DNA from: UBA2031 sp037189985
GTDB lineage: Bacteria; Pseudomonadota; Gammaproteobacteria; Pseudomonadales; Moraxellaceae
Assembly: GCA_037189985.1 (NCBI GenBank)
Contig: JBBCJX010000024.1
Location: forward strand, 186,001-250,000
Reading direction: 5' to 3'
Length of the DNA stretch: 64,000 bases
The position numbers and the translations under genes were made by a program. The number at the start of each line of letters is the position of its first letter. The stretch's first letter is position 1. Shown here one piece after another: positions 11,114-20,809 of the stretch. Below the pieces are notes generated by a model, which saw only the letters and a list, made by a program, of their open reading frames with translations, was not told the DNA's origin and ran no database searches.

Positions 11114-11656
11114 ATGACGCTCAAAGGTCTTCTGATCGGCACATTCACCCAGTTGCGCAGCATCGTGATGGTGTTCTCGCATGCCTGGCGCCGCCGCGAC
11201 ACCATCCAGTATCCCGAAGAGCCCATCTATGTGCCGCCGCGTTATCGCGGCCGCATCGTGCTGACGCGCGACCCGGATGGTGAAGAGCGCTGCGTGGCCT
11301 GCAACCTCTGTGCAGTGGCCTGCCCTGTCGGCTGCATTTCGCTGCAAAAGGCAGAAAAGGAAGATGGTCGCTGGTATCCGGAGTTTTTCCGCATCAATTT
11401 CTCGCGCTGCATCTTCTGTGGCATGTGCGAGGAAGCCTGCCCGACCAATGCCATCCAGCTCACGCCGGATTTTGAGATGGCCGAGTTCAATCGCCAGAAT
11501 CTTGTCTATGAAAAGGAGAATCTGCTGATTTCGGGCCCCGGCAAGTATCCGGATTACAACTTCTATCGCGTCGCAGGCATGGCCATCGCCGGCAAGCCAA
11601 AGGGAGGCGCCCAGAACGAGGCTGCTCCCATCGACGTGAAAAGCCTGCTGCCCTGA
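11114..11656 (+). CDS. nuoI: NADH-quinone oxidoreductase subunit I (clusters N6a, N6b)
   Basis: A 180-residue ferredoxin-like subunit with two [4Fe-4S] clusters. The motifs CVACNLCAVACP and CIFCGMCEEACP each give three ligands plus the crossed fourth Cys. The N-terminal amphipathic helix (residues 1-35) fits membrane-surface anchoring near NuoH. The ATG at 11114 follows GAGGACC. A 31-base gap separates it from nuoJ. Confidence 0.97.
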   Translation: MTLKGLLIGTFTQLRSIVMVFSHAWRRRDTIQYPEEPIYVPPRYRGRIVLTRDPDGEERCVACNLCAVACPVGCISLQKAEKEDGRWYPEFFRINFSRCIFCGMCEEACPTNAIQLTPDFEMAEFNRQNLVYEKENLLISGPGKYPDYNFYRVAGMAIAGKPKGGAQNEAAPIDVKSLLP

Positions 11657-11687
11657 TCGGCCGGTCTGTTATCGGAGAAACAGCAAA

Positions 11688-12206
11688 GTGTCTCTACTGG
11701 AAATCGGATTCTTTCTTGCAGCCGGCGTGGCAGTTGCCGCTACGCTTGGAGTGGTACTGGGGAAAAACCCCGTGCACTCCCTGCTCAACCTCATCATCTC
11801 GCTGCTGGCCGTGGCCATGATCTTTTTCATGCTGGGAGCGCCCTTTGCCGCCATGCTGGAAATCATCGTTTATGCCGGCGCCATCATGGTGCTCTTCGTT
11901 TTCGTGGTGATGATGCTCAACCTCGGTAGTGCCACCGAGCAGCAGGAGCGCCAGTGGCTGCGGCCCCAGGTTTGGGCCGGCCCCGGCATTCTTGCCTTGA
12001 TATTGCTGGGCCTGATGGTTTTTGCCCTCAGCAATGGCAGCCTGCACGCCGCTGCGCAAACCACCATTGATGCCAAGCAGGTCGGCATTGCGCTTTATGG
12101 TCCTTACCTCTTGGCTGTGGAGCTGGCCTCCATGTTGTTGCTGGCTGCACTGGTGACGGCATGGCATCTGGGGCGGCATGACGAAAAGAAGGAGTCGGTG
12201 CAATGA
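11688..12206 (+). CDS. nuoJ: NADH-quinone oxidoreductase subunit J
   Basis: A 172-residue membrane subunit with five predicted helices. It has the family segment IVYAGAIMVLFVFVVMMLNL, whose pi-bulge helix takes part in coupling. The start codon is GTG at 11688 with GGAGAAA about 8 bases upstream. No earlier ATG gives the normal N-terminus. It overlaps nuoK by four bases. Confidence 0.95.
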   Translation: MSLLEIGFFLAAGVAVAATLGVVLGKNPVHSLLNLIISLLAVAMIFFMLGAPFAAMLEIIVYAGAIMVLFVFVVMMLNLGSATEQQERQWLRPQVWAGPGILALILLGLMVFALSNGSLHAAAQTTIDAKQVGIALYGPYLLAVELASMLLLAALVTAWHLGRHDEKKESVQ

Positions 12207-12511
12207 GTTCGATTCCCATGGAATACGGCCTGCTGCTGGCGGGCACGCTCTTCGCGCTGGGTCTGGCTGGCGTCATGGTGCGACGCAACCTGCTCTGGAT
12301 GCTGATGAGCCTGGAAGTGATGATGAATGCTGCTGCGCTGGCCTTCGTGGTGGCTGGTAGTCGCTGGGCACAGCCCGATGGCCAGGTCATGTTCATTCTC
12401 ATCCTGACCCTGGCGGCGTCGGAGGCCGCGGTTGGTCTCGCCATCCTGCTCCAGCTTTACCACCGTTTCCGCACGCTTGATGTGGATGCAGCCAGCGAGA
12501 TGCGCGGATGA
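12203..12511 (+). CDS. nuoK: NADH-quinone oxidoreductase subunit K
   Basis: A 102-residue, three-helix membrane subunit homologous to MrpC. The conserved glutamate of helix 2 is in MSLEVMMNAAALAF, and a second acidic position is in AASEAAVGLAILLQL. These residues belong to the proton path. Length is standard. It overlaps nuoJ and nuoL by four bases on each side. Confidence 0.96.
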   Translation: MSSIPMEYGLLLAGTLFALGLAGVMVRRNLLWMLMSLEVMMNAAALAFVVAGSRWAQPDGQVMFILILTLAASEAAVGLAILLQLYHRFRTLDVDAASEMRG

Positions 12512-14367
12512 ACGCTTTATTCCTCACCTTTCTTTTTCCGCTGATCGGCTTTCTCCTGCTGGCGTTTGCGCGTGGCCGCATTTCTGAAAATGCCGCTGCC
12601 GCCATTGGTGTTGGCTCCATGGGGCTTTCTGCGCTGACAGCGCTCTATGCCGGTGTGGATTTCATGCAGAACACACCGGAGTCCGGCGTGTTCCGGCAGG
12701 AGTTGTGGAGCTGGATGAGCGTGCCCGGCTTCACCCCGCAGTTCGCCCTGCAACTTGATGGCCTTTCCCTCACCATGCTGGGCGTCATCACGGGCGTCGG
12801 TTTCTTCATCCATCTCTTCGCCTCCTGGTATATGCGTGGCGAAGATGGCTACGAGCGTTTCTTTTCCTACATGAACCTGTTCGTGGCCAGCATGCTGTTC
12901 CTGGTGCTGGGCGACAACCTGCTCTTCCTGTATCTGGGCTGGGAAGGCGTGGGCCTCTGCTCCTACCTGCTGATCGGCTTCTATTACAAGGACCCGGCCA
13001 ATGGTTTGGCTGCACGCAAGGCGTTCATCGTCACGCGTGTGGGCGACACCTTCATGGCCATCGGCCTTTTCATTCTCTTCCTGCAGTTCGGCACCCTCAC
13101 CATTTCTGAATTGCTGGTGCTGGCGCCTGAAAAATTCGCCAATGGCGATCCCATGCTTTCACTGGCCGCGCTGCTCTTGCTGGGAGGTGCTGTCGGCAAA
13201 TCGGCGCAGTTGCCCTTGCAGACATGGTTGCCGGATGCCATGGCCGGCCCCACACCGGTGTCCGCCCTCATTCACGCAGCGACCATGGTGACGGCCGGTG
13301 TTTACCTGATTGCGCGTACGCACACGATCTTCATTCTTTCGCCGGAGGTGTTGGAGCTGGTAGGCATCATCGGTGCCGTCACCCTGCTGCTGGCCGGTTT
13401 CACGGCACTGGTGCAGACCGATATCAAGCGCATCCTTGCCTACTCCACCATGAGCCAGATCGGCTACATGTTCCTGGCACTCGGCGCGAGTGCGTGGAGC
13501 GCTGCCGTATTCCACCTGATGACACATGCCTTCTTCAAGGCGCTGCTTTTCCTCTCGGCTGGTGCCGTGATAATTGCCACGCATCACGAGCAGGACATTT
13601 TCAAGATGGGCGGCCTGCGCAAGAAGCTGCCACTAGTATATGCCTGCTTCCTGATCGGGGGCTCTGCGTTGGCAGCCCTGCCCTTCTTCACCGCCGGTTT
13701 CTGGTCCAAGGATGAAATCCTCTGGGAAGCCTGGGCCAGTGGTCATCAGGGCTTGTTCTACGCCGGCCTTCTCGGCGCCTTCCTGACCTCGATCTATACC
13801 TTCCGCCTCATCTTCATCGTTTTCCATGGCCAGGAAAAAACCGATGCGCATGCCGGGCACGGTGTTTCCTACTGGTTGCCCTTGTCCGTACTGCTGGTGC
13901 TGTCCACCTTTGTCGGCGCGCTCATCCATCCACCGTTGGCCGGTGTCTTGCCGGAAAGTGCCGGTGCTGCCGGTGGCGAGATGAAGCACACGCTGGAATA
14001 CATTTCCATGGCGGTTGCACTAGCGGGTGTGGCACTGGCTGCCGTGCTTTTCCTGGGCGAACGCCGTTTTGTCGCGGCGCTTTCGCAAAGTGGCCCGGGC
14101 CGTCTTATGGGCGGGCTCTGGAAGAATGCCTGGGGCTTTGACTGGCTCTACGATCACATTTTCGTCAAACCTTTCATGTTCCTCGTGCGCATCAATGCAC
14201 GCGACTGGGCAGATGCCGCCATCGGCTTCTTTCCCTGGGCGACCACCAAGGGCAATGAGCTGCTGGCGGTCACGCAGAGCGGCAAGCTGCGCTGGTATGC
14301 CGCGACCATGACGATCGGCCTCGTGGTGGTGATTGCCGCCTTTGTCTTCGGCTTGCAGAGATTCTGA
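12508..14367 (+). CDS. nuoL: NADH-quinone oxidoreductase subunit L
   Basis: A 619-residue antiporter-like subunit at the tip of the membrane arm. It carries WEGVGLCSYLLIGFYY, with the key Glu, LQTWLPDAMAGPTPVSALIH around the broken helix, and LAYSTMSQIGYMFLALG. The C-terminus has the hydrophobic segment expected after the long lateral helix. nuoM starts three bases after its stop codon. Confidence 0.96.
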   Translation: MNALFLTFLFPLIGFLLLAFARGRISENAAAAIGVGSMGLSALTALYAGVDFMQNTPESGVFRQELWSWMSVPGFTPQFALQLDGLSLTMLGVITGVGFFIHLFASWYMRGEDGYERFFSYMNLFVASMLFLVLGDNLLFLYLGWEGVGLCSYLLIGFYYKDPANGLAARKAFIVTRVGDTFMAIGLFILFLQFGTLTISELLVLAPEKFANGDPMLSLAALLLLGGAVGKSAQLPLQTWLPDAMAGPTPVSALIHAATMVTAGVYLIARTHTIFILSPEVLELVGIIGAVTLLLAGFTALVQTDIKRILAYSTMSQIGYMFLALGASAWSAAVFHLMTHAFFKALLFLSAGAVIIATHHEQDIFKMGGLRKKLPLVYACFLIGGSALAALPFFTAGFWSKDEILWEAWASGHQGLFYAGLLGAFLTSIYTFRLIFIVFHGQEKTDAHAGHGVSYWLPLSVLLVLSTFVGALIHPPLAGVLPESAGAAGGEMKHTLEYISMAVALAGVALAAVLFLGERRFVAALSQSGPGRLMGGLWKNAWGFDWLYDHIFVKPFMFLVRINARDWADAAIGFFPWATTKGNELLAVTQSGKLRWYAATMTIGLVVVIAAFVFGLQRF

Positions 14368-14369
14368 GC

Positions 14370-15920
14370 ATGATTCTGCCTTGGCTCATCCTCATCCCTT
14401 TCATTGGCGGTCTGCTCTGCTGGCAGAGTGAGCGCTTCGGTCTCAATGTGCCGCGCTGGATTGCGCTGATCTCCATGCTGCTGGTGCTGGCACTTTCCTG
14501 CTGGCTCTGGGTGCAGGGCGATTACTCGCTGGCAAACATCGGCAATCAGCCACAGTGGCAGGAAGAGTTCCGTGCGCCGTGGATTCCGCGCTTCGGCATC
14601 AGCTTCCACCTGGGGCTGGATGGTCTTTCCCTGCTCATGCTGCTGCTCACCGGCCTCTTGGGTGTCATGGCGGTGGCCTGTTCCTGGAGTGAAATCCAGA
14701 AGCATGTCGGCTTCTTCTTCCTGAACCTGCTCTGGAACTTGGGCGGCGTCATCGGTGTCTTTCTGGCACTGGACCTGTTCCTGTTCTTCTTCTTCTGGGA
14801 AATGATGCTGGTGCCCATGTACTTCCTGATCGCGTTGTGGGGACACAACTCGCCGGGAGGCAAGGGCCGTATCTATGCCGCCAACAAGTTCTTCATCTTC
14901 ACGCAGGCCAGCGGCCTGATCCTGCTGCTGGCCATCCTCGGTCTGGTACTGGTGCACAACCAGACCACGGGCGTGATCACTTTTGATTACGATGACCTGC
15001 GCGGCACGGTGATGACGCCGGCGATCGAGATGGTGCTCATGCTGGGCTTCTTCATTGCCTTTGCCGTGAAGTTCCCCGTGGTGCCTTTTCATTCCTGGCT
15101 GCCGGATGCGCACTCGCAGGCACCTACCGCCGGCTCGGTGGACCTTGCCGGCATCCTGCTGAAAACGGCAGCTTATGGTTTGCTGCGTTTTGCCTTGCCG
15201 CTTTTCCCTGAGGCCTCACGCGACTTTGCCCCCATTGCCATGACGCTGGGCGTGCTCGGCATTTTCTACGGCGCTGTGCTTGCCTGTGCGCAGCATGACG
15301 TGAAGCGCCTGATTGCCTACACCTCCATCTCGCACATGGGCTTCGTGTTGCTGGGCATTTATTCCGGCAGCGAGATCGCCTTGCAGGGCGTGGTGATACA
15401 GATGGTGGCACATGGCCTCTCGGCCGGTGCGCTCTTCATTCTCTGCGGTGAAATCTACGAGCGCATGCACACGCGTGACCTGCGCGAGATGGGCGGCTTG
15501 TGGACGCGACTGCGCTACCTGCCGCCGATTGCGCTCTTCTTCACGGCAGCCTCGCTCGGCCTGCCTGGTCTCGGCAATTTCGTGGGCGAGTTCCTCATCC
15601 TGCTGGGCAGCTTCGGTTCCGCACCCATACTGACGATACTTGCGACCTGCGGACTCATCCTGGCCGCGATCTATTCCTTGCTGATGATGCAGCGCGCGTT
15701 TTTCGGCCCGGCCAAAACGGCGGAGCCATTGCCGGATCTTTCACGCCGAGAGATCAGCATCATGCTGAGCCTGATGGTGGCCCTGCTCTTCCTGGGCCTG
15801 TATCCGCAGCCGGTGCTGAACACCTCGGCAGCAGTGATGTCGGCGGTGCATCAGGTTTATACGGTGGCCCCTGTTGTGGAAGCCATTCCCCTTATGCCCG
15901 TTCCCTCCGTTGCTCCTTAA
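14370..15920 (+). CDS. nuoM: NADH-quinone oxidoreductase subunit M
   Basis: A 516-residue antiporter-like proton-pumping subunit. Visible are FFFFWEMMLVPMYFLIALWG with the conserved Glu, KFPVVPFHSWLPDAHSQAPT around the channel lysine, and RLIAYTSISHMGFVLLGIY. About fourteen membrane helices are expected. It starts three bases after nuoL and is followed by nuoN after 12 bases. Confidence 0.96.
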   Translation: MILPWLILIPFIGGLLCWQSERFGLNVPRWIALISMLLVLALSCWLWVQGDYSLANIGNQPQWQEEFRAPWIPRFGISFHLGLDGLSLLMLLLTGLLGVMAVACSWSEIQKHVGFFFLNLLWNLGGVIGVFLALDLFLFFFFWEMMLVPMYFLIALWGHNSPGGKGRIYAANKFFIFTQASGLILLLAILGLVLVHNQTTGVITFDYDDLRGTVMTPAIEMVLMLGFFIAFAVKFPVVPFHSWLPDAHSQAPTAGSVDLAGILLKTAAYGLLRFALPLFPEASRDFAPIAMTLGVLGIFYGAVLACAQHDVKRLIAYTSISHMGFVLLGIYSGSEIALQGVVIQMVAHGLSAGALFILCGEIYERMHTRDLREMGGLWTRLRYLPPIALFFTAASLGLPGLGNFVGEFLILLGSFGSAPILTILATCGLILAAIYSLLMMQRAFFGPAKTAEPLPDLSRREISIMLSLMVALLFLGLYPQPVLNTSAAVMSAVHQVYTVAPVVEAIPLMPVPSVAP

Positions 15921-15932
15921 GGCGCCAGCACG

Positions 15933-17384
15933 ATGAACAAACACCAACTGATCGCGCTCCTGCCCATCATCATCACGGCCTTCACGGCGATTGCCGTGAT
16001 GCTCTTCATCGCGCTTCGCCGTCACCACTGGTGGAATGCCACACTGACGGTGATCGGCCTTAATGCAGCGCTCGCCTCGGTCGTGTACGTGGTGTATTCG
16101 CTGCCGCCATTGGGTGTGACGCCGCTTCTGGTCGTGGACAGTTTCTCGGCGTTCTACATGGGCCTCCTGCTCATCACCACGCTGGCCTGTGCCACGCTCT
16201 CGCATGCCTACATGGAGGGTTACCAGGGCAACCGTGAAGAAATCTATTTGCTGCTGGTTTTGGCCGTGCTGGGTGCACTGGTGCTGGCCTGCAGCCGCCA
16301 TCTGGCTTCTTTCTTCATCGGCCTTGAGCTGTTGTCTGTGCCGGTTTACGGCATGGTGGCCTACACCTTCCGCAACCAGCGCTCGCTGGAAGCCGGCATC
16401 AAGTACATCGTGCTCTCGGCCACCGCATCGGCCATGCTGCTTTTCGGCATGGCACTGATCTATGCCGTGAGCGGCACGCTTTCCTTCAGTGGCCTTGCAC
16501 ACAGTTACCTTGGGCCCAACCTGCTTGATCCGGTGATGATGGCTGGTACGGCGCTGGTGGTTGCCGGTGTTGCCTTCAAGCTTTCCATCGTGCCTTTCCA
16601 TGCCTGGACAGCCGATGTGTATGAAGGCGCGCCTGCGCCTATCGGTGCTTTCCTGGCAACGGCCAGCAAGACGGCCGTGTTTGCCGTGCTTGTGCGTTTT
16701 GTCTATGAAAGCGGCGCCGTGCATTCCTTGCTGTTGCAGGACGTGCTGGCTGTGCTGGCAGGTATTTCCATCGTGGTCGGCAACCTGCTTGCCGTGCAGC
16801 AGACCAATATCAAGCGCCTGCTGGCCTACTCCTCGATTGCGCACTTCGGCTACCTGCTGGTGCCCATCGTTGCGCACTTGGGTTCGCCGGAAGCCGTGAC
16901 GGTTTATCTGGTCACCTACATTGTCACCACGCTGGGTGCCTTCGGCGTCGTCACGCTGATGTCCAGCCCCTTCCGCGGTCAGGATGCTGACCAGCTTTTC
17001 AATTACCGCGGCTTGTTCTGGCGTCGGCCTTACCTCACGGCCGTGATGACAGTGATGATGCTCTCGCTGGCCGGCATTCCCGTGACGGCCGGATTCATCG
17101 GCAAGTTCTACGTGGTAGCGGCAGGTGTGGCGGCACAGCTCTGGTGGCTGTTGGCGTTGGTGGTCATCGGCTCTGCGATCGGCCTCTACTACTACCTGCG
17201 CGTGATGATCACCATGTACCTGCCGCAGGCCGGCATGCATCGCTATGATGCACCGCTGAATTGGGGCATACGTGCCGGTGGCGTGATGGTACTTGCACTC
17301 ACGGTGCTGATGTTCCTGATAGGCATGTACCCGCAGCCCGTGCTCACGCTGATTGACTGGGCACGTCCGGCGGTCATGCAGTGA
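15933..17384 (+). CDS. nuoN: NADH-quinone oxidoreductase subunit N
   Basis: The last gene of the operon encodes a 483-residue antiporter-like subunit. Typical segments are SFFIGLELLSVPVYGMVAYT, KLSIVPFHAWTADVYEGAPA with the conserved Lys and His, and RLLAYSSIAHFGYLLVPIV. The stop at 17382-17384 is followed 16 bases later by a strong terminator, which closes the operon. All thirteen genes (nuoA, B, CD, E-N) are present and apparently intact. Confidence 0.96.
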   Translation: MNKHQLIALLPIIITAFTAIAVMLFIALRRHHWWNATLTVIGLNAALASVVYVVYSLPPLGVTPLLVVDSFSAFYMGLLLITTLACATLSHAYMEGYQGNREEIYLLLVLAVLGALVLACSRHLASFFIGLELLSVPVYGMVAYTFRNQRSLEAGIKYIVLSATASAMLLFGMALIYAVSGTLSFSGLAHSYLGPNLLDPVMMAGTALVVAGVAFKLSIVPFHAWTADVYEGAPAPIGAFLATASKTAVFAVLVRFVYESGAVHSLLLQDVLAVLAGISIVVGNLLAVQQTNIKRLLAYSSIAHFGYLLVPIVAHLGSPEAVTVYLVTYIVTTLGAFGVVTLMSSPFRGQDADQLFNYRGLFWRRPYLTAVMTVMMLSLAGIPVTAGFIGKFYVVAAGVAAQLWWLLALVVIGSAIGLYYYLRVMITMYLPQAGMHRYDAPLNWGIRAGGVMVLALTVLMFLIGMYPQPVLTLIDWARPAVMQ

Positions 17385-17400
17385 CTGTCAGCCGGAAAGC

Positions 17401-17422
17401 AAAAGGCCCTGCGGGGCCTTTT
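17401..17422 (+). terminator. Rho-independent terminator of the nuo operon
   Basis: AAAAGGCCC pairs with GGGCCTTTT around TGCG, giving a 9-bp stem ending in T residues directly after nuoN. The flanking A and T tracts let it work in both directions. Confidence 0.85.
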
Positions 17423-17454
17423 GTGTTTATGGCCGCTGTCGGCGTTTGCGCGAC

Positions 17455-18438
17455 ATGAAAATCTTTCTCGCCCCCATGGAAGGCCTGACTGATTTTCACA
17501 TGCGCAACATGCTGACGCGCATTGGCGGCTTCGATGCCTGCGTGACTGAGTTCATTCGTGTCACGGACAGGCTGCACCCTGCCCGCGTCTTCTTCCACGC
17601 CTGCCCCGAACTCCACACGGCCGGGAAAACTGCCGCCGGCACACCTGTGCATTTGCAATTGCTGGGGAGTGATCCTGACGCTCTTGCAGACAATGCCGCA
17701 CGCGCGGCCGAGCTGGGTGCGCCGGCCATCGACCTCAATTTCGGCTGCCCGGCAAAGACCGTGAATCGTCATCGTGGCGGTGCCGTGCTGCTGGACGAGC
17801 CGGAAACCGTGCATGCCATTGTCGCTGCTGTACGGCGTGCCGTACCCGGACAGATTCCGGTGAGTGCCAAGATGCGGCTAGGCATGCGTGACCATAGCCG
17901 CATGCTGGAAAATGCCTTGGGTATAGAGGCTGCCGGAGCTGACACGCTGGTAGTGCATGCGCGTACGAAAGAAGACGGCTATCGGCCACCAGCCCATTGG
18001 GAGGCGATTGCCCGTATTGGCGCTGCCGTGAAATTGCCGTTGATGGCAAACGGTGAGATCTGGACAGTTGATGATGCGCGGCGTTGCCAGCAGGTCTCTG
18101 GTTGCAATGACCTCATGCTGGGTCGAGGCGCCATCAGTCACCCGGTGCTTGCCCTGGAGTTGCGCGGTGAGCAGGTGATTTTCGGCTGGCCCGAGATCGT
18201 GCACTGGCTGGCGCATTTTCTGGATGCCATGCAGGCATCGGGAAATGCAGACAGCCCTGATGCCTGCGCACCCGCATGGACAGAACAGGGCGCGATCGGC
18301 CGCTACAAGCAGTGGCTGGGCATGCTTGTCAGGAATCATGAGCCTGCCCGCCGGCTTTTTGACCAGACCAAGACACTGAGGTCCCTCCCCGAGATCCAGC
18401 GGCTTCTGCATGTGTCGCTGGCCGGTTCGGCCGGGTGA
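17455..18438 (+). CDS. dusC: tRNA-dihydrouridine(16) synthase DusC
   Basis: A 327-residue FMN enzyme that reduces a uridine in the tRNA D-loop with NADPH. The TIM-barrel start MKIFLAPMEGLTD, the Dus signature LNFGCPAKTVNRHRGGA with the catalytic Cys, KMRLGMRD, and the phosphate-binding NGEIW and MLGRGA motifs are all present. Subtype C is preferred over A or B because of ITEFIRV-like VTEFIRV near the start, the NGEIW motif and the C-terminal KQWL segment. The ATG at 17455 gives the normal N-terminus. The frame is open farther upstream but would include the nuo terminator. Confidence 0.88.
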   Translation: MKIFLAPMEGLTDFHMRNMLTRIGGFDACVTEFIRVTDRLHPARVFFHACPELHTAGKTAAGTPVHLQLLGSDPDALADNAARAAELGAPAIDLNFGCPAKTVNRHRGGAVLLDEPETVHAIVAAVRRAVPGQIPVSAKMRLGMRDHSRMLENALGIEAAGADTLVVHARTKEDGYRPPAHWEAIARIGAAVKLPLMANGEIWTVDDARRCQQVSGCNDLMLGRGAISHPVLALELRGEQVIFGWPEIVHWLAHFLDAMQASGNADSPDACAPAWTEQGAIGRYKQWLGMLVRNHEPARRLFDQTKTLRSLPEIQRLLHVSLAGSAG

Positions 18439-18563
18439 TTAAAGGGTGAAGCCGTCGGGCGCAGCCTGTAGACTCCCTGCCGCCATGGATGTCCTCGAGC
18501 AGCATTGCTCCTCCGCCCGGCAATGGGGCGGGCACAACAATTACAAGATCACCGAGGCTCCCC

Positions 18564-19160
18564 ATGCAGCATTACCAGCGCACGATATTTGACACGCCGG
18601 TTGTCAATGTTGTGCTGCGCACGCTTTCCCTTGTCATCCTCAGGCTCTGTGGCTGGAGTGTTCGTGGCAGCCTGCCACCGGACCTCAAAAAAGCCGTACT
18701 CATTGCCGCACCGCATACCAGCAACTGGGACCTGCCCTTCACGCTTTTCGTGGCGTTCGCATTACGCCTGAAAATTTACTGGATGGGTAAAGAGGAACTT
18801 TTCCGTCCGCCCTTTCGCGGCATCATGATGTGGCTGGGCGGCATTCCGGTACAGCGGAGTGCCTCCGGCAACATGGTGGCCGCATCAGCCGAAGCCATAC
18901 GCACGGCAGACAGGCTGATGCTGGTGGTATCACCGGAAGGCACACGCAGCAAGGCGCTCTACTGGAAGACAGGTTTCTATCACATCGCCCATACGGCTGA
19001 TGTACCTGTGGTGATGGCCTATCTCGATTACGAACGCAAGATTGGGGGCCTGGGCCCCGTACTGCGTACGACAGGTGATGTCGAAGCCGACATGCAGGTC
19101 ATCAAGAACTTCTATAAAGATATCCGTGGCAAGCGCCGCGATCTTTTTCATGCAGACTGA
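18564..19160 (+). CDS. PlsC-type lysophospholipid acyltransferase
   Basis: A 198-residue acyltransferase of the PlsC (1-acylglycerol-3-phosphate) superfamily. The catalytic HX4D block is seen in PHTSNWD. The acceptor-site motif is SPEGTRS, and a GGIPVQRS block lies between them, matching family order. A hydrophobic N-terminal helix suggests inner-membrane association. The ATG at 18564 follows a GAGG-like site and is preferred to a more upstream in-frame start with unrelated sequence. It faces a WS/DGAT gene across a shared terminator. Substrate is unknown, and the family also includes glycolipid and ornithine-lipid acyltransferases. Confidence 0.82.
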   Translation: MQHYQRTIFDTPVVNVVLRTLSLVILRLCGWSVRGSLPPDLKKAVLIAAPHTSNWDLPFTLFVAFALRLKIYWMGKEELFRPPFRGIMMWLGGIPVQRSASGNMVAASAEAIRTADRLMLVVSPEGTRSKALYWKTGFYHIAHTADVPVVMAYLDYERKIGGLGPVLRTTGDVEADMQVIKNFYKDIRGKRRDLFHAD

Positions 19161-19178
19161 ATTTTCAAAAAGAGCCCA

Positions 19179-19216
19179 CCAATAAAAAGCCCGGCATTTG
19201 CCGGGCTTTTTATTGG
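19179..19216. terminator. Bidirectional terminator between convergent acyltransferase genes
   Basis: A perfect 18-bp inverted repeat around TT (CCAATAAAAAGCCCGGCA and its complement). It has A and T tracts on both flanks and sits between the two convergent genes, so it can end transcription from either side. Confidence 0.92.
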
Positions 19217-19225
19217 CCTGCAATA

Positions 19226-20617
19226 TCAGTAGCGGCGGGGAACACCACAAATCCCGGCGGCTACTTCCAGTTCGCGAATACCGTTTTCCAGATAGTCCAG
19301 AAGACGCTGCATGGAAGGCAGTGTGCGGCGGCAACCGATCAGGCCGAACTCCAGCGAGTCACAGTAACTTGTCAGCGTGATGTTGAGGGCAATGCGGTCC
19401 AGTGCAATCGACACCGGGTACATGCCGTTCAGGCGCGCGCCATTCCAGTACAGTGGTTCCTTGGGGCCCGGCACATTGGAAATCACGACATTGAAAGCCT
19501 GCCATTTTGGCGCGAGGCCGGTGAGCAGGTTGATGCCGGTGGGAGCAAGCGTGAGTGCGGTGTAGTTCAGGATTTCTTCCTGGCTCATGCTGTTGAAGCG
19601 GCACTTCGCTTCCTGTACCGATGCCTTCACCACCTGCAGGCGGTTCATGGGGTCAGCGATATGCGTGCCTAAGTTGGCCAGGATCATGGCGATCTGGTTG
19701 CCGCCGTCGCTGTCATCCTTGCGCAACGAGACCGGCACCATGGCAATCAGCGGCACATTGGGCAGTTCGTGCATGCTGATCAGGTAGTCGCGCAATGCGC
19801 TGCCGCACATGGCCAGTACAACGTCATTCAGTGTCGCATCAAACGCCTTGGCAACACTCTTGATGCGTGACAACGAATAAGACTGGGCTGCAAAACGGCG
19901 TGAGCCCGTGATGGGCTCGTTGAGCTGACAATGCGGCGCTTGGAAAACCGATACGTAATTGGGATCACGCTTGGCCTTGTTGGAAACCTTCATGACCTCG
20001 CGCATCACGTTGGGAATCGTGGAGGCCTGTTTGCCGATGCCGGCAACGAGGTGCGCCATGCCGCTGGCCACATCGGTGGGGCTGGGCAGGCCGCTGGCGA
20101 CAGGGCGCTTGCGTTGCATGGCCCACACGGGCGGCAGGTCACGTGCGGTCGGGTCGGTGGAAAGTGCGCGCATGCCCATGCGCATGGCGCCAATGCCGTC
20201 GACAACGGAATGATGGATTTTCGAATAAAGCGCAAAGCGGCGATTCTGGATGCCTTCGATCAGATGCACTTCCCACAGCGGGCGTGCACGGTCCAGCAGG
20301 TTGCTGTGCTCGGCAGAGATCAGTGCCAGCAGTTCGCGGATGCGTCCGGGCTTGGGCAATGCCTCGTGGCGGAAATGATGGTCGATATCAAAGTGCTCGT
20401 CCTTTTCCCAGAAGCCCTGCCCGAATCGTGTGACCAGGCGCTTGTTGAAAGGTGCCTGTGGCTGGTCATAGGAGCGCATCTGTTCAGCCAATTCACGGAT
20501 GTACTTCGGACCTGCGTCTTCCGGAAAGGTGAAGAGTTGCAGGCCGGCAACGTGCATGGGCTGCTGTCGTTTTTCCAGCCAGAGAAAAAGCTGATCGACA
20601 GGACCGAGAGGCGTCAT
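19226..20617 (-). CDS. Wax ester synthase / acyl-CoA:diacylglycerol acyltransferase (WS/DGAT)
   Basis: A 463-residue bifunctional acyltransferase that makes wax esters or triacylglycerols from acyl-CoA. The catalytic HHxxxDG motif appears as KIHHSVVDGIG near residue 135. Other family blocks are PLGPVDQLFLWLE at the N-terminus, NDVVLAMCGSALRDYL, and NVVISNVPGPKEPLYWNGA near the C-terminus. The start at 20617 is chosen because AAGGA lies just upstream and the N-terminus then matches the family. The frame extends farther upstream without similarity. Together with the adjacent PlsC-like gene it suggests neutral-lipid storage, common in Acinetobacter, Marinobacter and Alcanivorax relatives. Confidence 0.93.
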   Translation of the reverse strand: MTPLGPVDQLFLWLEKRQQPMHVAGLQLFTFPEDAGPKYIRELAEQMRSYDQPQAPFNKRLVTRFGQGFWEKDEHFDIDHHFRHEALPKPGRIRELLALISAEHSNLLDRARPLWEVHLIEGIQNRRFALYSKIHHSVVDGIGAMRMGMRALSTDPTARDLPPVWAMQRKRPVASGLPSPTDVASGMAHLVAGIGKQASTIPNVMREVMKVSNKAKRDPNYVSVFQAPHCQLNEPITGSRRFAAQSYSLSRIKSVAKAFDATLNDVVLAMCGSALRDYLISMHELPNVPLIAMVPVSLRKDDSDGGNQIAMILANLGTHIADPMNRLQVVKASVQEAKCRFNSMSQEEILNYTALTLAPTGINLLTGLAPKWQAFNVVISNVPGPKEPLYWNGARLNGMYPVSIALDRIALNITLTSYCDSLEFGLIGCRRTLPSMQRLLDYLENGIRELEVAAGICGVPRRY

Positions 20618-20809
20618 GATGATGATCCTTGTTGGCGTCAGGACAACGCGGCCCGCAAGACTTCTTCCATGACGGCACCGCAAAAGGGCGCATAGGATAC
20701 CGCATGCCCCAGCAATGACGATGCAGTAACAGTGCCGAATCTGTCGCCCGCAGGTTACGCTACGATAAACGGCTGGCAGCCGGCTTGATCATTTTCCAGT
20801 GAGACAGTT